The notes under the pieces: model-generated | Databases searched by the model: none | What the model saw: only the letters and a program-made list of their open reading frames with translations | Told to the model about the DNA's origin: nothing | Shown here: one piece after another, positions 10,387 through 22,900 of the stretch | Layout of the letters: the number at the start of each line of letters is the position of its first letter | Numbering within the stretch: the first letter of the stretch is position 1 | Translations under genes and position numbers: made by a program | Origin: Acanthamoeba castellanii str. Neff | Taxonomy: Eukaryota > Discosea > Longamoebia > Acanthamoebidae | Direction of reading: 5' to 3' | Length of the DNA: 64,000 nucleotides | NCBI RefSeq assembly: GCF_000313135.1 | Contig: NW_004457442.1 | Location: 1,933,859-1,997,858, forward strand

Positions 10387-12759
10387 ATGGGCAGCGCTGG
10401 CCCATCGACCGACCTACGACTCTTCGTCATCTTGGTCGGCCTCTCGCTCCTCGTGTTCGTGATGGCGCCGCCCATCTTCAGCCTGTTCGGTAACCTTTTC
10501 CTTCTTCATCTTTCTTCTTCTCGGTTTCTCATCCCAGAACGCGGAGAGTTCGGAATAACTTTTTACGATTGAAGCGTGACTCAACAAATCTTTTCGGATG
10601 ATGATCTGTTTCGCTGCCATTTGAAGATGGAACCGAAGAAGCCATTTGAAGATGGATAGATCGAAAGAAACTAATGCGATCTATGGTGGATGGAGCAGGC
10701 AACGAACGGTTCCTAGACGAAGCCCTCGTCCCAGGGCTTCGATGGCGTGCCGAGCTGCGTACCGAGCCCGAGGGTGCCTACGATGACACCTACAACAACA
10801 GCGACGACGTCGACAAGGACCAGTCTGCCGGCTACTCCCCGGACGATGACGAGCCCGCTGCTTTCAATGGCGAGGTAGGGACCCGCAAGCGACGACCGCC
10901 CACGGCCTCGCGGGCGCCCATGGCCTGGGAGCAGCTGCTCCTGGGCGAGGCCAGCGCCACCAGCCGCCGGGCGCTGAGCCACTTCCAGTTCCAGTTCCAC
11001 CAGCCCGTGCCCGATGACGTCCGCCACGCCTTCCAGTTTGCGGTACACACAAACTCAGCTTATCGCATGTGTGCGGTGGCGTGTGCGGTGGCGTGTGTGC
11101 GGTGCATGTTGATTGAGACCGTCTCTTGCGTGTGCGTGAAAAGGGCCAAGTGGTGTCGGCCCACTTTGAGGAGATGCAGGTGCCGGTGCGCGTGGCGGTG
11201 GACTGGGTCCCGCTCGAGCGCGAGGTGCTGGCGCACGCCGGGCCGACCGCCTTCTACAAGGTGGCCTCCCCCTCCGGCCAACAGCACGAGGCCATGGTCT
11301 GGCTGCCCAAGGCCCTCATGAACCAGCGCGTCCGCTACCCACCACCGTACTGCCTCCTCCACCCTCTCTCTCAGCTGACAATCCTGCGCTCACCACCCAA
11401 CACACGACACACACGACAGGGACTACAAGCAGCCGGACATGGTCCTCACGGTCAACTCGCTCGGGGCGTGGCACTCGGGGCTGAAGGGCAACGTGCCGCA
11501 CGGGCACTACGACCTGGTGACGGTGGTGATCCACGAGCTGCAGCACGGCCTGGGCTTCCTGTCGATGGTCGGGCAGGGCAACAGCCTCAACGGGATCGAG
11601 AGCTTCAGCAAGGGCGTGCAGGGCGAGGCCTACATCTTCGACCGCTTCGTGCACGTGGTGGGCCAGGGCCACATCTTCTCGGCGCCGTCCGTGGCCCAGA
11701 ATCGCGGCCTCATCAACACCACCATCAGCCTTGTCTGGGAGTCGCCCTCCTTCACCGAGGAGAACAAGCCCAAGCTGTACGTCGGCTTACAAGTTGAGTC
11801 TCGTTGTCCATTGCCTGCCGCTCACACGACACGACGCACACGACACACGACACACGCAGATATGTGCCGACGACGTTTGAAGGCAGCAGCAGCATTTCGC
11901 ACCTGGACGAGGCGGCGTACCCGCCCGGCGCGCCGTCGTCCCTCATGACGCCGGTACTGGCCAAGCAGGAGGTCATCCACAATGTACGTGCTCCAACGGC
12001 GTACAGTGAGTGCCACACAGTGCCCGGAGACTGACTCGCACACGCACGTGCAACGAAACAGCTCGGAGGGCTGTTGATCAAGATGTACGAGGACATGGGG
12101 TGGCACATGCGCGACTGCACGCGCTACCGATCGTGTGGCTCCTGCGTGTCCAATCTTTGCCGATGGTGCTACGACCCAATCACGTCAGGTTCGGCAACCC
12201 TCCACACACACACCACACACTCAACACACGAGGTACACACACGCTGGTCTAAAGCGATTCCCTTTCATGTGCAATAGAGGGCGAGTGTGGGGATCCGGGC
12301 GCGTATCCATTCTTCAACGCCGAATGTCTCCGACCCAATTCGACCGACGTCCTCGACGACGACTATTGCAGGTTGGACGACGAGGCCGATACCGAGCAAT
12401 GGCGAGAGTCGCCAGCAGCCGCAGCCGCCCAAGCCGCCGCGGCCGTGCCCCCTTCGATCGGGGAGAAGAGACCCAACGCCGGCGCCAGCGAGGGGGAGGA
12501 GGGGGTGGAGGGACGCACGGCCGGTGGGCCGCAGCATCGCACGCAAGACGACCAAGTGCTGGTGGACCAAGCGGCGAGGGCAGCGGGACAGGCGGCGGGC
12601 GAGTCGTCCCTCGACGTCGTGGTGGTGGCCAAGGCGACCAACGAGTGCTGGGACGTGCTGGACTGCGTCTTCGTGCGCCAGCACTCGGCGACCACGCTAA
12701 AGGCGATCGGGCTGGCCCTCTTCCTCATGATCGCAGTAGTTTTGACCATTTATTTGTAA
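10387..12759 (+). CDS. Transmembrane zinc metalloprotease-like protein with PSI module
   Basis: Seven exons (10387-10489, 10699-11042, 11144-11346, 11420-11776, 11860-11983, 12062-12188, 12278-12759) give 579 residues with consistent phases. The N-terminus is a hydrophobic signal or anchor segment (LRLFVILVGLSLLVFVMAPP). Near residue 255 is VVIHELQHGLGF, an HExxHxxG zinc site of metzincin type. About 120 residues later comes LMTP...LLIKMYEDMGW, typical of the end of such catalytic domains. A Cys-rich segment (about 396-440; CGSC, CRWCYDP, ECGDPG) fits a PSI fold. A low-complexity Ala/Glu region leads to a C-terminal hydrophobic segment (IGLALFLMIAVVLTIYL). It probably acts at the cell surface or in the secretory path; substrates are unknown. 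Confidence 0.85.
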
Positions 12760-12910
12760 CCTCAACCCGTTTTTTTCAGCTGTAACGTACAATCCTAACA
12801 TTAAAAACAAAAAACGGATAACATAAAAGTAAACTGTTGTCATCAACATCTGTGCTACCCACATCTTGCATGTTGCCGAGAGCTCGAAAATGTTGTGCAG
12901 TGTTGAGCTC

Positions 12911-13966
12911 CTAGGCGTACTCGGTCATGTTCTCCATTTCGGCGTGGCTCATGCCGAGTCTGCTGGGCGCCGTGGTGGTCTTGGCGGGCGGGGTGGTCGG
13001 GGAGGGCGGGTCCACGAGGTAATGCCCGCTGTCCTCCATCTGGCTCTGAAATTCCAGGCTGACGCCCGACGCGTACTCGCCCGGCTTGGGGGCGGCGTTC
13101 TCGGCCGGTTTCTTCTTCTTCTTGGGCTTGTCCTTCTTCGTCTTGTCCTTCCCCATCTCGCTGCTGTCGTCGCCGTTCGTCTTCGTCTTCTTCTTTTTCT
13201 TGGTCTTCGTCTTGGCCTCGTCTTCGCCTCCGTCCTTCTCCTTCTTCTTTTTCTTCGGCTTCTTGGGCTTGTCCTGCTTCGCCTTCACCTCCGCCTCTCC
13301 GTTGCCCGCAGACTTGTTGTACTCCGACCTGTGGAGGGGGGGATTGGTGAGAATGAAAAAAACGAAAGCGAAACGCAAAGAACGAAAAAGAACGAAAAGC
13401 GAGCAAGGAGGCGAGACGTACGCGTATTCGCCGGTCTCGGTGTCGTCGTATTGGTCTTCGTTCTCGACGACGAACATGTCGCGCGTGGTGTGGTCCAGCT
13501 TGTCATCCACGCTCTGCTGCTCTCGCGACGCCCGCAGCTCCTGCAGCTCGGCCTCGCTGATCTTGCCGTTGGGGTAGAGCTCCTCGAGCTTCTTGAAGAT
13601 CTCGTTGAACGTGGGCCGCGCCTCCGGGTCGAACGTGAGGCACTTGCAGATGATCTCGTCGTACAGCCGCTTCGGGCAGAACTCGGGCCGCGACAGCCGG
13701 TACCCGCTGTCCAGGGCCTTGACCACCTGGAGGGGCGACATGCCCGTGTAGGGCGTCTGGCCGAACGAGAAGATCTCCCACAGCGTGACGGCGAAGCTCC
13801 ACACGTCGCTCTTCGTGGTGTACTTACGGTACTTGAAGGCCTCGGGCGCGGTCCACCGCACGGGCACGTTCTTCATTTGCGAGTTGTACTCGTTCTCGAT
13901 CAGCCCGCGCGAGAGACCGAAATCGCACACCTGCCCAACGCGCAGCGCCGTATGAGTACTTGAAGG

Positions 13967-13997
<31 letters not shown>

Positions 13998-16900
13998 TAC
14001 CTTGACGTGGTGCTCGCCATTTCGCTTGATCTCCAGCAACAAGTTGCGTGCCGCCAAATCCTGGACGCCCAAGAGTGTTTAGCCTCGTCTGCGTATGGGC
14101 AGTCTCTCCACAACCGCGGTGCGTACCCTGTGGACGATGCCGTGCGTCGACAGATGGTCGCACCCAGCGGCCATGTCTCTCGTCATCTGAATCAACGTCT
14201 CCGTTCCTATCTTGCCACTGCACAGCGCACAAAACACATTATAATTATTATTATTATTATTATTATTATATTACATATTATTATTACACGAAATTGTAAT
14301 TTTGAAGACATATAGAAGCGTCGAGGCGTACATGTTCTCGGTGAGGAAGCGATCCAGCGAGCCATCGGCAACGAACTCGGTGACCAGGAACAGCTCGTTC
14401 TTTTCCTGTGGGAAGGAAAGAAGCGAATACGAACGGTAAAAATGCGTGCGTGAACAACTTCGCTGTTGGTCGACTTGCAAAGAGGACACGCACATCGCAC
14501 GAGGAAAGACCGAAGAATGTCACGACGTTGGGGTGCGCCGGCAGCTGCCTGCATTTGACACCAGTGTGAGACGCATGGTGGGTGGGTGATGAGTGGTGGG
14601 TGGGTGGGTGGGGCGGTGAAGGAGGAAAGCGATACGCCATGATGTGGGCCTCGAGGAGAAACGCGGATTTGTCCTCTGACCGAATGGTCTTGATCGCCAC
14701 GGTGGTCGTTCCGCGCAGCTTGCCCTGCCACACGTCGCCGAAGTTGCCCTCGCCCAGCTTCTTGTGGAAGACCAGGTCCTGGCTCTCGATCGTGGCCTTG
14801 ATGCTGCCGGACTCACCCACTGGTCGCATCAAATATAAACCGACGTCGGCCACGATATATCTACATGTCCTGTGAACAGAAATATGTACCCTTGAATTTG
14901 TTCTTGGCCGTCTGCAGGTAGTTGGCGATGGCGACGCGGGGACCCACGTCGAGGCCCAGTTCGTCCAGGTCACCCTGCATATACCAATATACCAACCACA
15001 CTTGACACTTAGACCCCCCGGGGTGCGATACGACACGCGAGCTAAACGCCGCCGATGAGCTGGTCCCTACGTGCCTTTTTGAATTGGAGGAGCACGGTCC
15101 ACGTGATGCCGGCCTTGATGAAGACGGGAGCCGCCTCGAGCAGGCCGAGCTCCTTGAGCATGGCCTCCAGGTCCGGGTCGAGCTTGCCTGCGTTCGCCCC
15201 CAGATCGGTCAGCACGCGTACTCCCTCATCGCATTCTTGCATCACTCTGTAGGAGGAAGAGGAATGAATGAATGAATGAATGGGGAATGGGGTACCCTTG
15301 ATGGCCTTCTTCTTGCTGGACTTCTTCTTGCTCTTCTTAGAGTCCTCTTCCTCCTCCTCCTCTTCACCCTCGTCTTCGCTGTCCTCCGAGCTGCTATTGA
15401 ACCCCGAGTAATTGCCTGCCGCCCACCAATCAATCAGTCAATCATCGATCACTGCGTGCGTGCGTGCGTGCAATACCTTTGCCGGCCTTGCGCGAAGAGG
15501 CCTTGGAGCTCAGCTTGGACTTGGTGCTCGACTTGGAGCTCTTCAGGTCGGACGAGCCGCTCGACTTTTTCGACTTCTTGGTCTTCTTCTCATCAGTCGC
15601 AGGGGACGGAAGCTGGCCAGTGAGCACAATCGTGTGCTCGAAGCCGGCGGCAATCGCGCACGCCTTGTCGAACACGCCCTGCACCGTTCGAGGCACGTCC
15701 TGGTTCTTGGTGTCTCCGTGCCCCAATCGACCTGGCCCCGGGTTGGCGTTAGCGCACACCGCACACGCACACGCACAGAGGGGCGAGTGTGTGTGTGTGT
15801 GTGTACCATTGGAGCCGCTGCCGAAAGTGAGCACGCTGCCGTCTGAAGCCAGCACGACCGAGTGCTTCTCGCCGGCGGCCACCTGGGTGATGACGTAGTT
15901 GTTCAGGGAGGTGATGGGCATCGGATTGGCCGTCTCCTTCTTCACCGTCTTGCCCTGACCTATATTTAAGAATAATAATAAATAAAAACGTCAGCCGTGT
16001 GCTGGGGTGCAATAGGCCTCGAAGAGGGAATGTAAGGTCTTACCGAGGCAGCCGTCCTTGTTCTTGCCCATGGAGTAGACCTTGCCGTCGATCGTCAGAA
16101 GCAACGTATGCTGCTTGCCGGCGGCCACTGGACGAACCACCAACGTTCAGATCGGTGTCAGACCAAGACCGAGAAGGCGGCAGTAGAAGTAACGTCGGCA
16201 CTACTTCGAGAGGAGGGGGGCACAGCGCATACCCTGCATGATCTTGGCTTTGTTCTTGAGCAGGCCGACCTCCTGCGGCTGCTTAACGTGATCGGGCTGC
16301 GCGGCTGCCGGGAGAACGGTGGATGTGGGAAACGTTGAGAAGAAATGCCCACAAGGGGCGGCGGTCGTGTGTGTACATGTGGGGGGGGGTGAGAAAGCGC
16401 GTACCGTGTCCCAGCCAAGGACCCTGGCGGCCCCACGAATGCACGACGCCGTCGGCGTTGATAGCAAAGGTCTGATCGAACCCCACGCCGATCGACGTTA
16501 TCGTTTGCTGCGCCCGAACGAGAGCCTCGACTCGCTTCGGTCGGTCGAGGTCCTTGCGGGTGCCGTGGCCCAGCTGACCATAGATGCCCTGGCCAAACGT
16601 GTAGACGTGGCCTCCGTCTGTGGTGAGAAGTGAAGTGAAGTGAAAACTGAGTGCATAGCCCTACAACGGTGCGTGCGCGGGCAAAAGAGAGCCAAGAGAG
16701 CCGAACCGGTGAGAAGGACCGAGTGCTGGTCTCCGACGCCAATCTGAGTGACCTTGCCCTGGACCTCAAGCTGCTTCGGGTGCTGCTCGTTGGCCGCGCC
16801 GCCGTGGCCCAGCTTGCCCCACTCGCCCTGCCCGAAGCTGTACGCCGTTCCGTCCTCTACGGCCGTAGTCGTAGGAGCCATTAGCATTCGCTGCTGGACA

Positions 16901-17395
16901 GGGTCAATGTAGAGCGAAATGGGGGAAGGCCAAACCAGCAAGGAGCAGCATGTGGGCTCGTCCGGCGGCGATTTGGAGTACGCGGTGGGCCAGCTTGAAC
17001 CCGATGGAGATGGCGGGGAGGGGCGAAGGCTCCAGGAACTTGGCCTTGCCGTCGTACTTGGACGGCATCGTACCCCAGAAGTAGGGCGTGCCTTCACCTG
17101 CCAATACCCCACAATAAATAAGTATTAATATTATTAAATGCATGATTATTATTCCTGTGCGGCCAGGACAGAAAGCAACAATTCAAGAAGGAATGCACAT
17201 AATTGAATTGTTGAAAAAAAAAATCGAGGGGTGATTTGTACTATTCACTGCGACGGAGCAGTTCCATCCGGCGTGAAGGGAGATTAGATCAGACGGCGCG
17301 TTGACGGATCGTGGATTCTTGTTATCGTAGCATTCGTACCCCAACTGCCCGTTGAAGTTGAGGCCAAAGCTCACCACCTTCGTCGTGGCCTTCAT
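12911..17395 (-). CDS. RCC1-SAM-tyrosine kinase, one continuous gene
   Basis: About 20 exons encode roughly 1,000 residues. The N-terminal part has seven RCC1 blades, for example AYSFGQGEWGKLGHG, VYTFGQGIYGQLGHG and VLTFGSGSNGRLGHG. A Lys/Ser-rich linker and an acidic stretch follow, then a SAM domain (LDPDLEAMLKELGL ... DLDELGLDVGPRVAIANYL). The kinase has a complete catalytic set: GEGNFGDVW P-loop, VAIK lysine, LLEAHIM glutamate, HRDLAARN, DFG and PVRWTAPEAF. HRDLAARN and PVRWTAPEA are tyrosine-kinase forms. The tail (Lys-rich blocks) carries spaced tyrosines in DQYDD, GEYAYV, GEYASG, GHYLVD and TEYA. Phases agree across the RCC1/SAM/kinase borders, so this is one gene and not two neighbours. 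One junction inside the SAM region appears to use a GC donor. The role (RCC1 as sensor or scaffold, tail as phosphotyrosine docking sites) is inferred. Confidence 0.9.
13966..13997. repeat. (GTGC)n repeat in kinase intron
   Basis: About eight GTGC units sit in the intron just after the HRDLAARN exon of the kinase gene. Similar CGTG/GTGC tracts recur in other introns of the window. Confidence 0.85.
14237..14285. repeat. (ATT)n A/T-rich repeat in kinase intron
   Basis: An ATT/TTA trinucleotide tract stands out against the GC-rich flanks. It lies in the intron between the kinase hinge exon and the exon leading to HR of the catalytic loop. Confidence 0.9.
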
Positions 17396-17617
17396 CTTCT
17401 CAATCGAGGAAGCGCAAGCGAGAGACCTTCCAAGGCCCGGCAGTGGAGCTTGCTCTTTGAGTTTGTCTTCCACACAACCGCGGTTGTTCCGCACAAGCTA
17501 CGCTAAGCAACGGTAGCGTCGACAGCCGATGTGCCTCGTGTTCTTTTATGGTGCTCGGCTGTGTGTCGCGTCATGTCGTGTCGTGTCGCGTCGGGCTGTA
17601 TGCGGCCAGCGAAGTGT

Positions 17618-19886
17618 TTAGTGAGCGGGGGGCAGGATGGAGCGAATCACCTCGGGCTCGTCCTCCTCGAACATGAGCTCGCGGGGGATGGCATAGGGCT
17701 GTAGCCGGATCAGGATGTCGCCGGTGGGCGTGGCGGTGCCAAACGTGGCCGGGTACTGAGGCAGCGGCAGCTTGTTGTCCTGCGCACATCGCCGACAAGA
17801 AGACGGTGATGAGGGTTCGTGTTGAACGAAGCAAGAGCTTGGCAAGAGAGATTTGGGTGCTTACCTTGAGCTCGACAGAGCGCGTCCGTACGAGGACGGA
17901 GAAGAAGGAGGTGAGGACCGTCATGGCGTACTTCTCCGCAGGGCACTTGTGCATTCCGTAACCGAACTGCACATAGGCCATGCCGTAGAAGGACGACGGG
18001 TTGAACGCCGTCTTGGTCTCGGGCGCTTGCCTTGTGATCAAGGTGCGAAAAGACATGAGAAAGGTGGCACGCAAGCGCGCACACGCAGATCGAGAAGCGG
18101 TACTTTTTCTTGGGCGGAGCGAAGCGCTTCGGGAAGAAGATGCCCGCGTCGGGGAAGATGTCCGAGTCCAGGTGCCCGAGAATGGGCGAAACGCACAGCA
18201 GCGAGCCCTCGGGAATAGTGAAGCCCTCGAACTGCAGATCAAGCGCGCGGGAGGTCAGACATCAATCCGCCTTCTTCCTTAGCGAGCCAGCAGCCATTAG
18301 GTTGAGCGTACCTTGAACGACTTAATGGCCTTTCGAGGAGGCAGAGTGGTGGTAAAGTACAGCCGCGTGACCTGTTTTTGCCCATAGAGGAAGCGATGGT
18401 TAAGGGGGTGAAGATGGAAGGTTGAAAGATTATAGACAAGCGCAGAGGAAGTCGAAGCCAAGAACCTCCTGAATGCACTGCTCAAGCTCACGGAAAGACG
18501 AGAACTGGCTGTAGGCAAGCTCCTCGGATTCCCCCATGGCCCGTCTCTGCTCGCGTCTGACGCGGTGGCTGTGTGGCGGACGAATGTAAGTCGAAGGAGG
18601 TCTTCAGCTAAACACAAGCCCAAAGGGAGAGAGGTCGTACAGATCCTGCGCGTGGCCTCGTTGGGACATGTGCGCGATGAGCCAGGTGAGGTGACCAGTG
18701 GTGTTGGCCTGGCCGTAGTAGAACATCTGGAGCACGGTGTCGACACTCTGCTCGATGGGCAGCCATGAGCCGTCCTCCTGCTTCACCTGAGCCAGCAGGT
18801 GCAGGAGGTGCCCTTCGTCGTCGGAGCTCTTGCTTTGGCGCAGGCGAGCGAGCTCCTGCTCGATCAGGCTGGCCAGCGTGCGCCGGGCTTCGAGAGCGCG
18901 CTTGACCGGCGGGATGAACGGCAGGTCGGGCAGAATGCGCGCCAGCAGGTGGGCCGATTCCTTCTCGAGTGCGAGGAAGCTCTCGGCGAACGCTCGCCCG
19001 TGCGCGGCATAGAAGGCGTCGCCGAGCAGCAGGCGCGTGTTGATCTCCATCACCAGCCCCTGGACGGCCGCGGCGAGCTCGATGTAGCCATCGCGTCCGG
19101 CTTGCTTGGTCCACTCGTCGAGCGTGCGCTGGGCGATGTCAGCGCAGCGCTGGCTGTACTGCTCCATGCGCTCGGTGCGGAAGACGGTGGCGACCGCCTC
19201 CTGCATCTTCTGCAGGTTGGCCTTGGGAATCTGAGTCGATGGGTTGGCGTGGAAGTACGCCAGCCGTCGCAGACGCTCAACTCCTGTTGTGTACCAGACA
19301 TAGGGTAAGAGGGCCATTCATCATGGTGCGCTGGGTTGTGCGCAGTGCCTTGATGGTGAGAAATCTCCCCAGTCTCTTCAGCGTTGTAGAAGTACTTGTC
19401 CAGCGTGCTGTGCAAGCTTCCGCCTCCGTCCTGTTGAGCGACGTTAGTCTCCATTGCTCGCCACAGCTGCGGCGAGCACAGTTGCGCGTACCAAAGACGA
19501 GCGCAGCAGGAAGACGGCGTCGAAGAACAATAGATTGAGACGGAAGACGTTGCCGTACTGGATCACCACACGCACATGGGGTTGTGGTGCCGTTCAGATG
19601 TCATCTTGCAGAGGCGCCGCGTACCATGAGATGAGCCCACTCCAGCGTCTTGACGGGACTACCAAAGTAGGCTAACGCTGCACCGAGCAGCGGTACCCCC
19701 TTCTCAACACGCGGCGGTCCGCCATGTCCGGTAGGCTTAATCTGCAGCGCAGATCACCCGAGATTCGATTAATCTCAACTTATCTATAAAATGACCAGTG
19801 TCTGAGTCGCGTACGCGTAGATAGATCAAGTAGAGGACGGCAGCCACCAGGGCGAGCGGAAACAAGGCCCACAAAAGGAGTCCCAT
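17618..19886 (-). CDS. Cytochrome P450
   Basis: This multi-exon gene starts at ATG 19886 with an N-terminal membrane anchor (MGLLLWALFPLALVAAVLY) followed by a Pro/Gly segment (PTGHGGPPR). Later landmarks are in order: ExxR as QEVTRLYF, the meander FFPKRF, and the heme loop FGYGMHKCPAEKYA with the Cys ligand. The heme loop has Pro where most P450s have Gly two residues after Cys. The I-helix reads FYYGQANTTGHLTWLIAHM; the usual acid before Thr is Asn, as in CYP7/CYP8-type P450s. Such enzymes act on sterols or rearrange peroxides rather than only hydroxylate, so a non-classical reaction is possible; this is inference. It is anchored to the ER facing the cytosol. Its start is only 81 bases from the divergent MMS19 start. 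Confidence 0.92.
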
Positions 19887-19967
19887 GTGGCTTGACGTCT
19901 GCACAATCAATCAAAACGATATTGTGAAGCAGGAAAATCGTTTTCTTTTCTGGTTCTACTGCAGAAG
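19887..19967. promoter_or_regulatory. 81-bp bidirectional promoter gap (P450/MMS19)
   Basis: Two divergent start codons are only 81 bases apart. The gap is A/T-rich with TTTTCTTTTC-like runs and has no TATA box. Both core promoters and 5' UTRs must be very short or overlap. Confidence 0.5.
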
Positions 19968-22900
19968 ATGGGTGACAGATCGCTGGTGGCCACGATCGAC
20001 GATTTCGTGAACCCTGAAAAGGGTGAGGAGGCTCGCACGGATGCCCTCAACACTCTGCTCATCCGTACTTTTCCCTCCACTTCAAGGCCTTTCCATTTAA
20101 TCGATCTGCGGAGGCTGCTTCCTCTAATTCTCATCCCGGCCGGGTGTGGATCTTTTTGCACAAGGTGTGCACTCGGGTGGCGTAGCACTGCACCAGCTCG
20201 TGGAGAACATGGCGGACTACTTGCCCTCCAAGGACGAGGTCATCCGCGGCCGAGGTACTACCCCACGGCACCACGCCACGACACACGGGCACGTGCGGGG
20301 TCTCCCGACTAACGTTCGCACCACAGCTACGCTTCTGCTGTCCGAGATCATTGCGCGTCTGCCCGAACTCAAGCTGGACGAGGGGTCGCTGCACTTCCTC
20401 TCCGCCTTCTACGCTGACCGTCTGCAGGACTTTCCCTCCATTTCCGAGGTGCTCAAGGGCATTCTGGCGCTCTTGACCAACCACACGACCACCGACGAGG
20501 ATGTGGTCGCCATCATTCGAAGGCACAATCTCCATCACCCAACCCTCAGAGAGTGCCTGATCTGCTTACGTCTCTTCTGTGCTTCCCACTTTTCTTGCCC
20601 TCTTCAGCATCACCGCCGAAGTGGTGGACCAGGGCTACATGGTGTCTCTGTCGCAGGCTGCGCGAATGAATCTGCTTCAGATCTATTCGATCGTCTTGGA
20701 CAAGTTCGAGGATGGTGAGTACAACTTGAACCCTGCGCTCTGTGTGATGATGGCGGACCACGGAATAACACCTGATCACACGCAGCCGCCAAGTCGCTCA
20801 AGGCCGATTTCGTCTTTTCCTTCGTACGCGTGCTCGATGGCGAGCGTGACCCTCGCAATTTGGTCATCGGCTTCCAGACATTCGTCAAGGTCGTTCACAG
20901 CATCCCCGAGTTCGTCCGCTTCAGCGAGGTACAGCCCACTGCCGCCGTCACGGCCCTACTACTCTAGCGTGGCGTGAACTCACGCGCTGTCTTCGCGTGG
21001 AACAGGAACTGTTCGAGGTGGTGTCTGTCTACTTCCCAGTGACGTTCACACCCAAGCCCAATGACCCCTACGGCATCACGAAAGAGGCACTGGTCCAGAG
21101 TCTTCGGTAGGGGTTTCCCACTCGTTGTACGCGTCTTTGTTTAATCGCTTTGCTCACATTGCGTGTACGCGTACTCCACGCTAGCGCGTGCTTTGCCGCG
21201 TCATCGGAGCTCGCCCAGCACGTCATTCCTTTTTTGTTGGACAAGGAGTCTTCCACCATCAGTGAGACTAAGGTGCGTACACCGCCACTGCGCGCTGCTT
21301 CGCACCGGTCACTCATAGATGAACACCCTTCACCTCAGTTGGACGCCCTGGAGACGCTTTCGCTTTGCGCCCAGAGCTACGGATCCCTCACGATCTCCCG
21401 ATATGTCGAAGACATTTGGCCTGCCCTGCGCACTGAGGTACTTTCAACCTCAATTGCCCTCGTGTGTGTGTTGTGCATACGAAGCGAAACTCACCGGGTT
21501 GGCTCACCTTTTCTTCCCAGGTGCTCACGTCAAAGGAAGCACGCGTTGTGGACCAGGCGCTGAAGACAGTGTCCGACCTTACCAAAGTCCTGGCGAGCGA
21601 TGTCGTTACAATCACTTCCGGCGCGCGTGTTTCGTCCAACCTGCGAGTACTGGCTCTGCCCCCTCCCCCCTCTCAATCACTTCGCCACTCATGCAAACAC
21701 TGACCCGGCTCTTGCGCCACAGGAATTTTTGGAGCCGCTGATCAACCAGTGCTTGCACGAACTCCGATCGCCCGACTCCAAGATCGCCATCTCCTGCGGC
21801 AAGATCCTGCAGGCAGCTGCTTCGGCTTCGGGTACCCCTGAGACCATTGCCCCCCCCCTTCTAGGCCACTTGAGCTAAACGAGAAGACCTCTCTCGCACT
21901 CTTCCTGGTCATCTGCATTCCCAGTCCGTGCATGTGTCGAGATTCTGAAGGACACCTTCCCGATCCTGCTGCGCCAGTTCTCGCTGGAGCAGCGTCCTTC
22001 GCACCGCCAGTCATTGCTCGACCTCGTCCTCAACTTTGTCATTGCAAGCAGCCAATTCAGCGGTACACCATGATGAGCTCTCACATTGAGCCTGTGGCAG
22101 CCAATATAACTCAATATCCTACTTACTTCCCAGAGCTCACGGTGGAGGATCACCCATTGCGACCCTGGCGGGATCAGCTCTTCACCACCTTCACCAGCAC
22201 CTTCGTACTCATTCCCGCGCCAGTTGATGTTGTTCCATGCCAGCCAAATAATTGTTCTATTATTTCAATAATTCCAAGGTTGCCCAGAGCGTGCTCAGCA
22301 CGGCCAAGTTCAAGATCACGTCCATCACCGGACTCCGTGGCCTCCTTTTGGCTGACCTGCTCGATGCTAACCAGGTTACTACATAACCCTCTCATTTATA
22401 GTTTCAGCTAGCGGCAGTGCTGTTGCTCACACACTTTCCACACCAGACTGAAGTGGTGCTTTTGCACTTCAGCAAGGCCGTTCTCGAGGACAAGGACGCA
22501 GTGGTCCGGTACGTACGCCTCACATCCATTCAAGCGTCGGTGTTCTTCTCTTAAGCTTAGATCGACATTTTTCTATCTACGCCCAGATCGAACGCACTTC
22601 GGGCACTGGACGTGGTCGCGCATCAGCCGGGCAAAGCTGGGCTTGTGGAGAAGTACACGCTGCCCGCCCTCCTCGATGCCATCACCAGCATGACTACCCA
22701 GTCCGATGTCGCCACTCTGCCTCAGCGTACGTTCTTGCCGACCGCGCGCCGCACCACAGCTCGAGAAGCGAGCAAAGAAGTAACCCTGTGCAACACCACA
22801 GCCCGAGAAGAGAGCGAAGAGCACCGCGAGGACAGTGAAGGCAAGACCCTACCATCGATCCTGGGAGCGCTCACGGTCCTCGCCTCCGAGGCCTCGCTCT

